This document shows, piece after piece, positions 21,001 through 31,300 of a DNA stretch of 64,000 nucleotides. The stretch is from assembly GCA_964019055.1 (NCBI GenBank), contig OZ025207.1, forward strand, positions 13,977,357-14,041,356. The letters are read 5' to 3'. Made by a program: the position numbers and the translations under genes. Source of the DNA: Anthopleura xanthogrammica. Lineage: Eukaryota; Cnidaria; Anthozoa; Actiniaria; Actiniidae. The notes beneath the pieces were generated by a model, which saw nothing but the letters and a program-made list of their open reading frames with translations, was not told the origin of the DNA and searched no databases. The first letter of the stretch is position 1. Each line of letters opens with the position of its first letter.

Positions 21001-23858
21001 AGATGCTCATGTGGTCTGTCGTATGTTGAACTACAGCAAAGCATCTTGGGCAGGAACTGCTAAGGTCAGCGGTAGCGGTCCTATTTTATTGGATAATGTT
21101 GAATGCCGCGGCAATGAGAGTTCACTGGAAAAGTGCAGATATCCAGTTTTGGGTCTCCACAACTGTGGTCATAGTGAAGATGCCGCCGTCAAGTGCACGA
21201 ATGAAGTTAATGGTAAGGAGAGTTTAATTTTGGATCAAGTATTTTAACCCACAAATGTCGCATGTATCAAAGGCTAAGGTTTCCTGCGTTCATGATTCTC
21301 TGGATAATTTTTAAGTTTTAATTCAAGGGGATAATCCATATTAAAGCATTTCTTGGAAGTAAGGATGATGCGACATGGAACAAGCTTTTTAGAAAAAAAG
21401 GTAAAATGAGTGTATTATTAACTTCTATATATTTTTAATGTTTTAATACAAATTGTCAGTAACTGTTCGCCTTGCCGAATCCGAACAAAGATATATTGGC
21501 CAAATAGAAGTGAATTACAACGGGACCTGGAGACCAGTCTGTGATGATACCTGGGATATATCAGACGCTCACGTGGTCTGTAGAATGCTTGGTTACAAAG
21601 CAGCTCTTGCAGGAATAAGACAATACACGAAGAAGAATTCAAGCGTATGGATGGGTGGTGTGGAATGTAGTGGCGAGGAGGTATCGATTGGTGAATGTTA
21701 TCATCGAGGATGGACGAACACCCAATGCCCTGGAAACTACTATGCTGGTGTCATGTGTAAAGTAAATGATGGTTAGTAAGAAACATTAAAAAAGACCAGC
21801 TAATTTGTTTTTGCAAATTTTTAAAAATATAAGTTTCTAAAACAACCAACAGATTTTCCACCAATGCAAGTTCGTTTGGAAGATAGACGTTCACCCAACT
21901 CTGGTCGTGTTGCTGTTCGCTATGGTAATGTATGGGGTACAATATGTAACAGGGGAGTGGACATCAACGATACTAAAGTGATTTGCCGTATGCTCGGCTA
22001 TCCCGGGGCCAGTAAGGTATATCCAAAGTCCACCTTCAGACCAGGAAATGGTACTATCTGGCTGAGTAACCTGGAGTGTAATGGAACAGAGAACTCGATT
22101 GATGACTGTCGTCATCCAGGATGGGGACAAACAACTTGTACCCATGAGCAGGATGTAGCTATAAAATGCACAACAGGTTTGTTCATCATGCTAATCTACA
22201 ACCAAATTATCATACCTAACGGCCGATTTTAACTTAAGATTGTTCTCTTTAGCTGATCCTCCTCATTTCGGAATCAATGGAACCAACGCCATCAAAGAAT
22301 CAAAGGTGGTGATCTTAGTCAACGATACCCAACCAATTGACATACAACTGATAAGGTATATTTTAACGAAGTTGAGTTAATTGTACTGGAAATGAAGTGC
22401 TCATATGCACCGAATCTTTGAGTTGTATGCATATTCAAGTGTCTTCTTAACAACCGTTAAACAAACAAAAAAATGATACTTTAGGGAATTACACGTGGTT
22501 TGAAATGGGAAAACCTTACGCCGAAGTAGATTTAGTCCGTTGGAATAGACCTTTCGATATTCTGGTTTAGTCATTACGCAAAAGGAAAAAGTCCGAGGAA
22601 AATCAACACCAAAATTAAAAAGAGCACTGTATAAAGAAGCGATCTATAAATTTTACTCTCAACGGAAAAAAGACATTCACATCGTGAAACCATCCACATT
22701 TTTATCTCTTTTTATTTTCATGATCATGTGTTTAGTGTGTATCAAGTCGCCGTGGAGAAAAGAAAAAACAAGCAACGACTTGCATCTTATGGTCAACCAA
22801 CACCATTTGTATTCAATGAAGTTAACGTTACTATAGCAACACAGATGGGTAATGACAGTTACATCACCGCGGAGATCCTGGGTCCTATCTGGAACCTAAC
22901 GATTGGTGATGGTCAGTATTACCATAGTTATTACAACGCACCGTTAGAACCCGAATCAATGTATAGAGTCCACATGAGGATCGTTACCATGGCGATGGAT
23001 GGGGTGAGTATAGTGTCACTTGGCTTGTCGATTTCTTATTTTCTAAGCGGATAAAGGATCACTTGAATAGCATATGGAAGTTGATCGATGGGTAAGATGC
23101 GTTTTTTAATGATAAAAAGAGGAACTAGGAGTTTTAAAAGGTGCAGTAATACGGGCAACAAATTCGTGCAACTTCTCGCACAACATTGTTGCGTGGATAG
23201 TTGCAGAGAGAATGTTTGCTCGTATTACCACTGCTGCAACAACACAATTTTACACACAAAGTAGAAACTCTCTCTTCTTCTTGACGCCGCAACGAATTTT
23301 TTTTGCGCGGGGTTGTGATACGAGCAACATTCGCTCTGCAGCTTGCAACGTAACAATGTTGCGCCACAAGTTGGCCGAATTTTTTGCCCGTATTACTGTA
23401 CCTTAAAGAAAGTGTGCACTTTACATCAGGAAGGCAAAGGTTATGGAATGTCAACGCTCTTTAGCAGGGGCGTAGCGAGGACCTAGGATCTGGGGGGAAC
23501 CCCAGTGACGGCGAAACTGAGGTGACGCCAAAAATCGCAAAAAAAGGAAACGCGATAATCGCAGACGCAAATAATAGAAGAAATAGTGAATAAAAAAGTG
23601 GGGGGGGGGGGGGGGGGGGCACCCAGGGTAAAAATGAAAGAAAAAAGAAGAAAATAAGCAAACAAACAATAACCTACTTCCCAACCCATCCCCCCGTGCC
23701 CCCTCTCTCTACGCCAGTGCTCTTTCGTAAAAAAAGGTATATAAAGATATTTGGATATTTATTAGAATGTGTTTGCTTGTTATTTTATCTATAGAAAAGG
23801 ATATATGGACACTCATCTTTCATTGCCTTCACGACAAGACCGCGTATAGGAACGCAAG
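11950..23858 (+). CDS. SRCR gene 2: SP + 9 SRCR + J-K-L, no TM exon found
   Basis: Predicted exons: 11950-12010 (signal peptide), 13189-13506 A, 13914-14240 B, 15042-15374 C, 16938-17255 A, 19563-19889 B, 20478-20807 C, 20883-21212 D, 21460-21771 E, 21853-22176 F, 22253-22355 J, 22736-23003 K and 23795-23858 L. Phases fit at every junction. The A-B-C block occurs twice, and the second A carries the intron sequence that elsewhere lies between SP and A, so it is an internal segmental duplication. No membrane exon follows L before gene 3. Reading on from L gives a stop at 23879-23881 (about 7 more residues). The product may be secreted, may use an unseen exon, or the gene may be decaying. Confidence 0.75.
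12138..12331. mobile_element. Tc1/mariner-type MITE, copy 1
   Basis: Termini cagtgcgaatcgaaaa and ttttgcgattcgcact lie between TA dinucleotides, with a further inverted match ccgtgggcacc/ggtgcccacgg. A second copy of the family is at 55729-55909. Confidence 0.7.
12601..12675 (+). other. tRNA-like sequence (degenerate tRNA or SINE head)
   Basis: Contains a good A box (tagctcagttgg) and B box (gttcgatcc) at tRNA spacing. If folded, the anticodon would be TCG (Arg), but the acceptor stem pairs over only 5 bp, the anticodon stem over 3, and the T stem is broken. I therefore treat it as a tRNA pseudogene or tRNA-derived repeat rather than a working tRNA. Confidence 0.4.
13189..13506 (+). CDS. Gene 2 SRCR exon A1
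   Basis: 106 codons: [59 protein letters not shown] and [14 protein letters not shown]. This N-terminal type has CRQLGY instead of CRMLGY. Acceptor attttcag, donor gttgg. Confidence 0.88.
13914..14240 (+). CDS. Gene 2 SRCR exon B1
   Basis: 109 codons of the diverged B type: [51 protein letters not shown] and QDIHIMC. B domains lack the GWG of the other types, having MGLKEEQ there. Acceptor taatag, donor gtaatg. Confidence 0.88.
14311..14601. mobile_element. MITE inserted at CTAG
   Basis: Inverted ends gtgtattccatttgtc and gacaaatggaaaacac, flanked by CTAG on both sides. The paralogous introns near 19965 and 56458 read across as an uninterrupted empty site (cccaacattcta...). Confidence 0.65.
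15042..15374 (+). CDS. Gene 2 SRCR exon C1
   Basis: 111 codons: [49 protein letters not shown] and [16 protein letters not shown]. It has one more residue before the sixth-domain cysteine than other C exons (RQPTRSC). Acceptor tcttcag, donor gttag. Confidence 0.88.
15375..16937. other. Intron joining the two A-B-C blocks of gene 2
   Basis: From about 15435 the sequence matches the SP-to-A introns of genes 2, 3 and 5 (agatcattgatattttaga..., gcagtcagagaacaaatg). This marks the duplication junction. The rest has a G-run at about 16537 and no exon. Confidence 0.55.
16938..17255 (+). CDS. Gene 2 SRCR exon A2 (internal duplicate)
   Basis: 106 codons, very close to A1 in DNA. The start of the following intron (17256-17415) is also nearly the same as 13507-13668, so the duplication is recent or has been homogenised. 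It ends [14 protein letters not shown]. Confidence 0.88.
17867..18369 (-). pseudogene. LINE reverse-transcriptase 3' scraps (minus strand)
   Basis: Two fragments on the - strand read like the end of a CR1/Jockey-type LINE ORF2: LIRPLMEYADVIWDGCY with ARVVTGAI, and a CRMCNTTTELTTH zinc-knuckle-like stretch. They are separate, frame-broken and inside the A2-B2 intron. Confidence 0.6.
18430..18600. repeat. Inverted repeat of AT-rich arms
   Basis: Arms aataatagtagtattggtaa and its inverse (..ttaccaatactactatta), with related flanking aatcacaaaa/aaaaatcact segments. Likely a small foldback element. Confidence 0.5.
18810..19088 (+). pseudogene. LINE endonuclease fragment
   Basis: In-frame segment IKCITINARSLNTLY ... 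FDVVCVNETWLN is the N-terminal part of an APE-type LINE endonuclease (catalytic NARS and ETWL motifs). The frame ends soon after, so only a 5' scrap remains. An AT-rich tail with AATAAATAAATA follows near 19290. Confidence 0.65.
19563..19889 (+). CDS. Gene 2 SRCR exon B2
   Basis: 109 codons, duplicate of B1: [15 protein letters not shown] has an extra cysteine (ARC) and [17 protein letters not shown]. It shares that extra cysteine with B5 at 51809. Acceptor taatag, donor gtaatg. Confidence 0.88.
20070..20177. mobile_element. Foldback element around CAGACCACATG
   Basis: Imperfect inverted repeat: gcccatttcagaccacatg on the left, catggtctgaaacgggca on the right. Related half-copies are seen near 22484, 29486 and 29590. 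Confidence 0.5.
20225..20270. mobile_element. Remnant right end of the 30296-type transposon
   Basis: atcactgattctaccagtgg...ggactccctgtg matches the right end of the element at 30296-31542. No left end was recognised nearby. Confidence 0.45.
20478..20807 (+). CDS. Gene 2 SRCR exon C2
   Basis: 110 codons, type [51 protein letters not shown], ending CSHVNDAGVLCHLHQG. Donor is gtgcga instead of the gttag of the other C exons. Confidence 0.88.
20883..21212 (+). CDS. Gene 2 SRCR exon D2
   Basis: 110 codons, type [55 protein letters not shown] and [11 protein letters not shown]. Acceptor ctttccag, donor gtaagg. Confidence 0.88.
21460..21771 (+). CDS. Gene 2 SRCR exon E2
   Basis: 104 codons: [39 protein letters not shown] and [11 protein letters not shown]. 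The AG used by E3 (28378-28379) is absent here, so the usable acceptor is the tgtcag 9 nt downstream; the frame is kept. Confidence 0.82.
21853..22176 (+). CDS. Gene 2 SRCR exon F2
   Basis: 108 codons: [52 protein letters not shown] and CTHEQDVAIKCTT. Without the 26-codon insertion seen in F of genes 3 and 5. Donor gtttg. Confidence 0.88.
22253..22355 (+). CDS. Gene 2 exon J
   Basis: 103 nt, phase 1-2: DPPHFGINGTNAIKESKVV and LVNDTQPIDIQLI. Short linker between the last SRCR domain and exon K, with NGT and NDT glycosylation sites. Confidence 0.78.
22736..23003 (+). CDS. Gene 2 exon K
   Basis: 268 nt, phase 2-0: VYQVAVEKR, FNEVNVTIATQMGNDSYI, ILGPIWNLTIGDGQYYH and YYNAPLEPESMYRVHMR. Very close in DNA to the K exons at 29976 and 44396. 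Confidence 0.8.
23141..23402. mobile_element. MITE with GCAGTAATACGGGCAACA ends (copy a)
   Basis: Inverted ends gtaatacgggcaacaaattcg and an imperfect inverse (cgaattttttgcccgtatta). The K-L intron of gene 3 has a related copy at 31678-31908, so the insertion predates duplication of genes 2 and 3. Confidence 0.6.
23465..23719. mobile_element. hAT-like MITE with CAGGGGCGTAG ends
   Basis: Left end caggggcgtagcgaggac, right end ctctacgccagtg. The flanks ctctttag and ctctttcg look like an 8-bp target duplication with one change, as for hAT transposons. It holds a G18-like homopolymer at about 23600-23618. Confidence 0.6.
23795..23858 (+). CDS. Gene 2 exon L (last recognised exon)
   Basis: KRIYGHSSFIAFTTRPRIGTQ, phase 0-1. 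If the following gt is not used as a donor, the frame ends GNETIDT and TAA at 23879-23881. I found no membrane exon between here and gene 3. Confidence 0.65.
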
Positions 23859-24146
23859 GTAACGAAACAATAGACACATAAAACCATGTCTTTTTTGTAT
23901 TCAATAGAAGTTTTTGTATTCAATAGAAGTGTTAAACAATTTGAAATCTGGTACTGGAATCCTAAATTCGGATTCGAGGTAACAGAATTCAAATAGGATG
24001 AAAAAGTGCTGGAATTTAATCTTAAAATAGGAATCCAGAAATTTTAATCAGAATACACTATTATACCCAGTTGTTCAAGAAGATCTTTAGTAACCTTGAT
24101 AGGAAGTATCAAGGATACTTGAGACTTGTATCAACAAAGTAATTTG

Positions 24147-24262
24147 TCGTATGCTCGGCTACCTCGGTGAAGTAAGTCGCGTGTACACAAAGTCCACCAT
24201 CAGACCCGGAAGTGGTACTATCTGGCTAAATAACCAGGAATTAAATGAAACAGAGATTCCGC
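24147..24262 (+). pseudogene. SRCR exon relic (type F-like) after gene 2
   Basis: A fragment translating to [20 protein letters not shown] and GSGTIWLNNQELNETEI keeps the middle of an F domain. The first half and the C-terminal cysteines are missing, and the expected cysteine in NNQEL is lost. A matching relic sits after gene 3 at 32560-32700. Confidence 0.65.
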
Positions 24263-24384
24263 ATGGATGTGACACAGAACATCACACAACACCGTCACGC
24301 TAAGGAATCACAGTTTCGCTGAACCAATCAGAGCGCGTGAGGAAAACTGCTCAGCCAATAAAAATGCAAAGACACGGTACCGTT

Positions 24385-24510
24385 AGAGCAGATTGAGTGG
24401 GACACGGCACTGAATGTCGAATTTTTTTCATACACGGCAAGACACTGATACGGTCACGGCAAGGCGCGGTCCGTGCCGTAACTTTTTCATAGTAACTTTT
24501 TCACTGCTCT
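24385..24510. mobile_element. MITE with AGAGCAG termini, copy 2
   Basis: agagcagattgag ... ttttcactgctct, inserted in the shared upstream block between ccgtt and atggtcacg. Those are contiguous at 11228-11245, which gives the empty site. No target duplication is evident. Confidence 0.7.
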
Positions 24511-25222
24511 ATGGTCACGACACAGCACATCCGTACCGTGACATTTATTACATTCATGCCGGTGACATTCTATTGTAAACAAGGAATAGAACACGAAGTC
24601 TTGCCTGATTTAGAGCTGCTTCTCCTGTCTCCACAGTTTATCTATCAGGATCATTTTCATTTATTTATTTATTTCATTACTTATATAACGAAAGCCATTT
24701 CTAAAACATTTTATATTCAAATATAATGTTCATAAGACGCTCCTAAAATCGAACAAAAGCGAATCAGAGGTTCTTTCCCTTTGTTCAAAATTTGTCTTTC
24801 TTTTTTTCTCAATTTGAAACTGATCAATATTTGATTGTTTACATGATAATTGGTGATGTGCCAGACAAGACAATACCTTCACTAAAGTTGTTTCGAAAGT
24901 CTTGATAAAAAAACCTCTTTTCTTTTCGTATGACTTTTGTTGTTTCTTCTCTCCTTTTCATCAAGGGAAATATGCTGCATCTTAAAATCATAGCTCAGTT
25001 TTTTTAATGATTTAAAAATATTATTTGTCGCGATTTAGAACCTAGTCTCTGACGGCCTAGTCTAGGGGTCTGATACTTGACATCTGTCACGGTGAATAAC
25101 AGTATTGCTTTCGAAACATCGCTACTACGAAAGTGTTAAGAAGGCCAAAACTAGATAACCCTAATCAGTTGCTTCATACTGTCATGCTGCGTGCCACGAT
25201 TCATTGCGTCTCACTTCATCAA

Positions 25223-25233
25223 GGGGAATTCTC
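25223..25233 (+). promoter_or_regulatory. kB-like motif before gene 3 ATG
   Basis: GGGGAATTCTC, 11 bp before the ATG at 25245, as in genes 2 and 5. Confidence 0.35.
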
Positions 25234-25244
25234 CGACCAATAGA

Positions 25245-25305
25245 ATGGAAGGATGTGCACTTTTACTTATCATCATTGGGTTATCTGTGGTCTTCAATAA
25301 ATTGG
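25245..25305 (+). CDS. Gene 3 signal-peptide exon
   Basis: MEGCALLLIIIGLSVVFNKL, 61 nt to donor gtaag, phase 1. Compared with gene 2 it starts MEGCA instead of MKRYS and has S for P in the core. Confidence 0.8.
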
Positions 25306-28300
25306 GTAAGTCTTTAGAATATCCCTATTTATATAAAGTAAAAACTAGGAGGAAAGTAAGAATAAATAAATCATTTAGATTCCATAAGAGAAAATTTAAG
25401 ATAATTAAAAATAATTAAGCTATTAATTTTATTTTTTCAATTAACGATATTAATTTCAGAATGAGATCATTGATTTTTTATACGGATTCAATAACATCTG
25501 AATAAAAGGTTTTCAAGCTTAACAAGTGCAAGGTGCAACTTGGCAAACGTTAAATTGAAAGAGCAGTCAGAGAACAAATGGTTGAATCCATAAATAGAAA
25601 CAAACTGAGGGCCTCTAAACACAGTGCCTTTTTTCTATCCTTTGTTCTTTTTTACAATTGTAAAAGCGTAATTTAATTTGATCCAAAAATTTAAATTGTA
25701 ACGAACGATTCATGGCAGTGAGACTAATCAGGCAGGTTTGAATAAGTGCAAGATCAACAACAACGTGATTAAGCTGTGTTATTATATACATAATGTGATT
25801 CTTTTTCAACAACAGATGCAGCCAATATCAGGTTAATAGATGGCGTCAAAACCAACTCCATTTATATCGGTATCCTACAAGTCTACCACAACAATAAATG
25901 GGGAACAGTATGTGATGATGGATGGAATACAAAGAACACCAAAGTAGTCTGTAGACAACTGGGTTATGCAAATGGATCATCACACATGTCCCTTGGACAA
26001 GGAAGTGGACAGATCTGGCTGGATGACGTGTCGTGTACTGGTATGGAGAGCTCGATAGACGAGTGTAGTCACTCAGGATGGGGTAATAATGATTGCGGCC
26101 ATACTGAAGACGTCGGTATCATCTGCTACTCAGGTTGGTATTTGATGATTACGTTTTTTGGCTTGAGTAGCACAGCTACATCATTGTGAGTAAGTTTTCT
26201 TTTGGAAAAAAATTGATTCATTTTTTGTTTTCTTGTTTGCTTATTAGCTTTTTACTTTATTGATACGTTTTCCTTCCTCATTTCCTTCCATCCTTTCTTT
26301 CTTTTTTCCTCCTTTTTGAGCAAATAGTACGTTGACTTTATCGATGTTCAATCGATGCTTTGTCCACCTATTATTTAGGAACATTATTGACTTAAAAGAA
26401 GCGAGAAAATAAGTGTTCTTGAGACACGAACCAACCCTCCTTTCGCCTGACTCTTAATTAAGGAAGTGAACAAAAGTAAAGTTTCATCTTAATGTTTTTA
26501 CATTTAATAGGTTCACCGAACATAGACTTCAGATTGCGTGATACACCCATTGCTGATGTTTTTGGACTTGAGATACGTTTTCTTGGCATGAGGGGAGCTG
26601 TCTGCGCAGGTATTGGTCTAGAAGATGCTCACGTGATTTGTCGCATGTCAGGTTACAGTAAAGCTTTGTCGGTGTATAGCCAATTGCCAAATACCTCTCT
26701 ACCAATCAGATTCTCTATCAAGATGACTTGTAATGGCGGAGAGAATTCAACTGAACAGTGTAGCTACGTGGGATTAAAAGAAGAACAGTCATGTAGTGGT
26801 AACGAAGACATCCATATCATTTGTCAGCCTGCTAGAGGTAATGCAAGACAATAATGCTAACAGTTTAGCTATGGGTAGCATGGTTGGCGTACGCCTTTCA
26901 CTACTGTGGCTCCGGTCACTGGTTCGAGCCCTGCATGCATGAATTGATTTTGTTTGATGTGTTGTTCTCTCCTGTACTACGAGGGTTTTGTCCGGGTTCT
27001 CTGGTTTCCCTTCTCCGTAAAATCAACATGTGAGTCGAACGTAGTATGTAGTGAATATTCAATGTAGTATGTGTGCGAGTGTGAACGGGGGGACACCTCC
27101 GAATGGGACCTGGTTCCCCTTGTGTCCTCCTGGGTTTCGCCCGAAAAAGGATTAATTTTTTAGTTACATGTGAAATGATTTGATTCATGGCACGTCCAAA
27201 CATTTTAGAAGATTGAAAGAACCTAAACAGCTTTGTAAAAAAATGAGGCAATGATGATTGCTCTTCGTAATGAATAATTATATTTTCATCTCGCATGCAC
27301 CATGAATATCTTTGTTACCTTGCCTGATAGTAAAAATTGGGCTTAGACATAATTTTTGCCATAATAATATTTATGACCTTTTCTACTTCAGCGTTCTCAA
27401 GAACATCAAAACTTCGTCTAGTGGGAGGATCTTCACCAGGTGAAGGCCGTGTTGAGATGGAGCAGTACGGAGTCTGGGGCACAGTCTGTAATTCTGGCTG
27501 GGACATGCGTGATGCTAATGTTGTATGCCGTATGCTGAACTTTACGGGCGCCATCAATGCAAAACAAAGGTTTGGTAGCGGCACAGGGCCAATATGGCTG
27601 ACAAGTGTGTCTTGTAAAGGACATGAGGAAGACCTAATGAACTGTACTCACAGAGGATTGGGGCAGACGAGATATTGTAGCCATGGTGATGATGCTGGAG
27701 TTGTTTGCCATTCACAATCAGGTTAGATATTCTTAAAGATTAACAGTTGAGTATATACGAGCAAATTTAGAAACTCAGATCTTTCTTTCCAGTCCATGTC
27801 CCTAATTTAGCTGTTCGTCTGGCGGATGGTAGCACTCCAAATCAAGGCCGAGTAGAGGTTCAATATTATGGAGTCTGGGGCACAGTCTGTAATGATTTAT
27901 GGGACCTGGCAGATGCTCACGTGGTCTGTCGTATGTTGAACTACAGAAAAGCTTTATGGGCAGGAACTGCTACAGTCAGCGGTAGTGGTCCAGCACCTAT
28001 TTTACTGGATGATGTTAAATGTCGCGGCTATGAAAAGTCACTCGAGCAGTGCAGACATCCAGGTTTGGGTCTCCACGACTGTGGTCATAGTGAAGATGCC
28101 GCTGTCAAGTGCACGAATGAAACTAATGGTAAGGAGAGTTTAGTTTTGGATCAAGTATTTTGAGCCCCAAGTTTCCTTGGGTCATACTCTTTTGGAGAAT
28201 TTTAAAATTCTACATAAGATATTTTTTTTTGTTTTTTGTTTTACGATCTCATATTGAAGCATTGCTTAAAAGAAAGGATGAGGTGACATTGGGCGAGAAC

Positions 28301-31300
28301 CGCACTTGGCCTTTCCGAAAAAAGGTAAACTGAATGGGTTAAATTATTAATTTCTGGTTATTTTTTATGTTTTATGAAGAATTGTCAGTAAATGTTCGCC
28401 TTGTCGAATCCGAAGAAAAAAATATTGGCCAAATAGAAGTGCAGTACAACGAGACCTGGATACCAGTCTGTGATGATACCTGGGATATATCAGACGCTCA
28501 CGTGGTCTGTAGAATGCTTGGTTACAAAGTAGCTCTTGCAGCAATAAGACAATACACGAAGAAGAATTCAAGTGTATGGATGGGTGGTGTGGAATGTAGT
28601 GGCGAGGAGGTATCGATTGGCGAATGTTATCATCGTGGATGGACGAACACTCGATGCCCTGAAAACTACCAGGCCGTTGTCATGTGTAAAGTAAATGATG
28701 GTTAGTAAGAAACACTTAAAACAATCTAAAACCCTTTACCAGCTAATTTGTTTTTTACAAATTTTTAAAAAATATGAGTTTCTATAACAACCTTACAGAT
28801 CTTCCTCCAGTGCAAGTTCGTTTGGAAGATGGAAGTTCACTCAGCTCTGGTCGTGTTGCTGTTCGCTATGGTAACGTATGGGGTACCATATGTAACAGGG
28901 GACTGGACATCAACGATTCCAAAGTGATTTGTCGTATGCTCGGGTATACTGGGAAAAGTGCAGTGTACCCAAAAAAAGATACTTTGACGCTTACCGATCT
29001 GATATGCCTGATGCTGGGGTACGAAGGATCGGACAAAGTGTTTTCACAGTATACCTTTGGACCTGGAAATGGTACTATCTGGCTGAATAACCTTTGTGTG
29101 ATGGAACAGAGAACTCGATAACTGACTGTCGTCATCCAGGATGGGGACAAACAACTTGTAACCATGAGCAAGATGTAGCTATAAAATGCACAGCAGGTTT
29201 GTTCTTCATGCTAATCTAACTACAAACAATTACCATACCAAGATTGTTTATTGAAATGTTACCTGCCGATTTTAACTTAATATTATCCTCTTTAGCTGAT
29301 CCTCCTCATTTCGAAATCAGTGCAACCAACGCTATCAAAGAATCAATGGTGGTGATCTTAGTCAACGATACGCAACCAATTGACATACAACAAATAAGGT
29401 ATATTATTTGTGAATTATAGTGAATTGTGAGTCTGGAAATGAAGTGTTCATATGCACCAAATCCACCTAGGCGTAATGTTTTCAAATTTCAGACCACATT
29501 CCCTTGAGAATAAGATTCTTAATTTGAGTTGTATCCATATTTATGTGTCTTCTCATGCACAACTTTAAACAAAGAAATCATACTTTAGGGAATGACACGT
29601 GGTCTGATATAGCGGAAAAACATTACGCCCACGTAGGTTTGGTCCGTTCGAGTAGCTCACTCTTGATATTGTGGTTAAGTGAGTATGCACAAAGCAATTC
29701 GAGACGAGGCTCAGGGGAAACTTACAATGGAGAACTACTAATAATAGTATTTCATTTCCTCGGAGCCTCGCGTTTGATTGCACTGTTTGTGCGTGATCAC
29801 TCAACCAGAATATCGAAAGTGGGCTATTGAATCTTGGATTTAAACGAGGAAAACTTTAATTGACTAAAAGGTCATGTGACCCTCAAAACGAGCAGTGTCA
29901 AAATAATTAACAAATAAAAAGAGCAGCTGATAAAGATTCTAAATTTTCATGTCTTTCTTATTTTTATGATCATAGTGTATATCAAGTCGCCGTGGAGAAA
30001 AGAAAGAACGAGCAACGCCTTGCATCTTACGGTCAACCACCAACATTTGTTTTCAATGAAGTTAACGTGACCATGGCGACACAGATGGATAATGAAAGTT
30101 ACATCACCGCGGAGATCCTGGGTCCTATCTCGAGCTTAAAGGTTGGTGACGGTCAGTATTACCATGGTTACTACAACGCACCGTTAGAACCTGGATCAAT
30201 GTATAGAGTACATGTGAGGATCGTTACCATGGCAATGGATGGGGTAAGTGTAGTGTCGTTTAACTTGACGATATATTATTTTCTTATATCTTAACCACAG
30301 GGAGCCCACAGGCACTGGTAGAATCAGTGATTAGAATAAAATCTATCATGCGTAAATGCACGTGCTAGCTTTCGCACGAGCTTTTCAAGTCTGAATAAAT
30401 TATCAGCTGCTAACGTTGCTAGCGTAGAATATAATGACAAGGGATGAAACTCCAAGAATTTTTCGTTCTATCTGCGCCCCGAGTAAGGGGGGACGGAAGC
30501 GGAAATGAACAATAGCACCGGAAATGAGCGTCTTCCGTTTAAAGGATAGCAGTAACAATGGAAGATGCAGTAACAATGAAATTCCTTCCAAACCGTTCGA
30601 CGAAATTCAATGGTAACTCGCTGTTGTTTATCGTTAGATGTCTAGTTTATGCTGTACTAAGTCAGAGTAAAACATCATTAATTATTTGAATTTTCAGGCT
30701 TATCGATAATTACTCCCAAGTGCCTGGGACGTTTACTTCTGTGAAGGCCGTACAAAATAAGTACGAGTGTGAATACTCTTCGGATAAGAAGAACTGTTTG
30801 TCTATTGATAATATAGGAAGAGCTATAAAAAAGCTTTTCCCGGAATTCGAATGCCAAAGAATACGTTCTAGAATAGGCAACGACAGATGCTATGTTTACC
30901 GAAATTTATGTGAAAAGCATGAGGCTGGAGCCGGTCAAACAACGTTAGAATGGAAAGACTTGGCCTTGCTATCCCCAAGATTTGAGTTTTCATTTGTGAA
31001 GATGAAAGAAGAGTATTGTGAGTTTTTAAATGCACAAAGCGACGAGACATGCGATGGCTATCCCGTCATACGCAGAGAAAGCTTATTATAGATGCAGAGA
31101 AAGTTATTATAGATGCAGAACGGAAGTAAAATCGTCGATTTTGATGACTACCTGTCAAATTTAGAAGACTACATTTCCGCTTCCGTCCCCCCTTACTCGG
31201 AGCGCAGATAGAACGAAAACAAGATTTTAATTTGTTGCCATTTTTTGAAGACATAAGTCCATGCTGATTTTTTCTGTCCACACATAACGTTAGACAAACT

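Larger units (their letters stand above)
23882..25244. other. Gap between genes 2 and 3
   Basis: Contains a segment shared with the sequence after gene 3 (ctggtactggaatcc..., 23945-24045 and 32225-32335), the SRCR relic at 24147, and from about 24270 the upstream block shared with genes 2 and 5, interrupted by a MITE at 24385-24510. No other coding sequence is supported. Confidence 0.5.
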
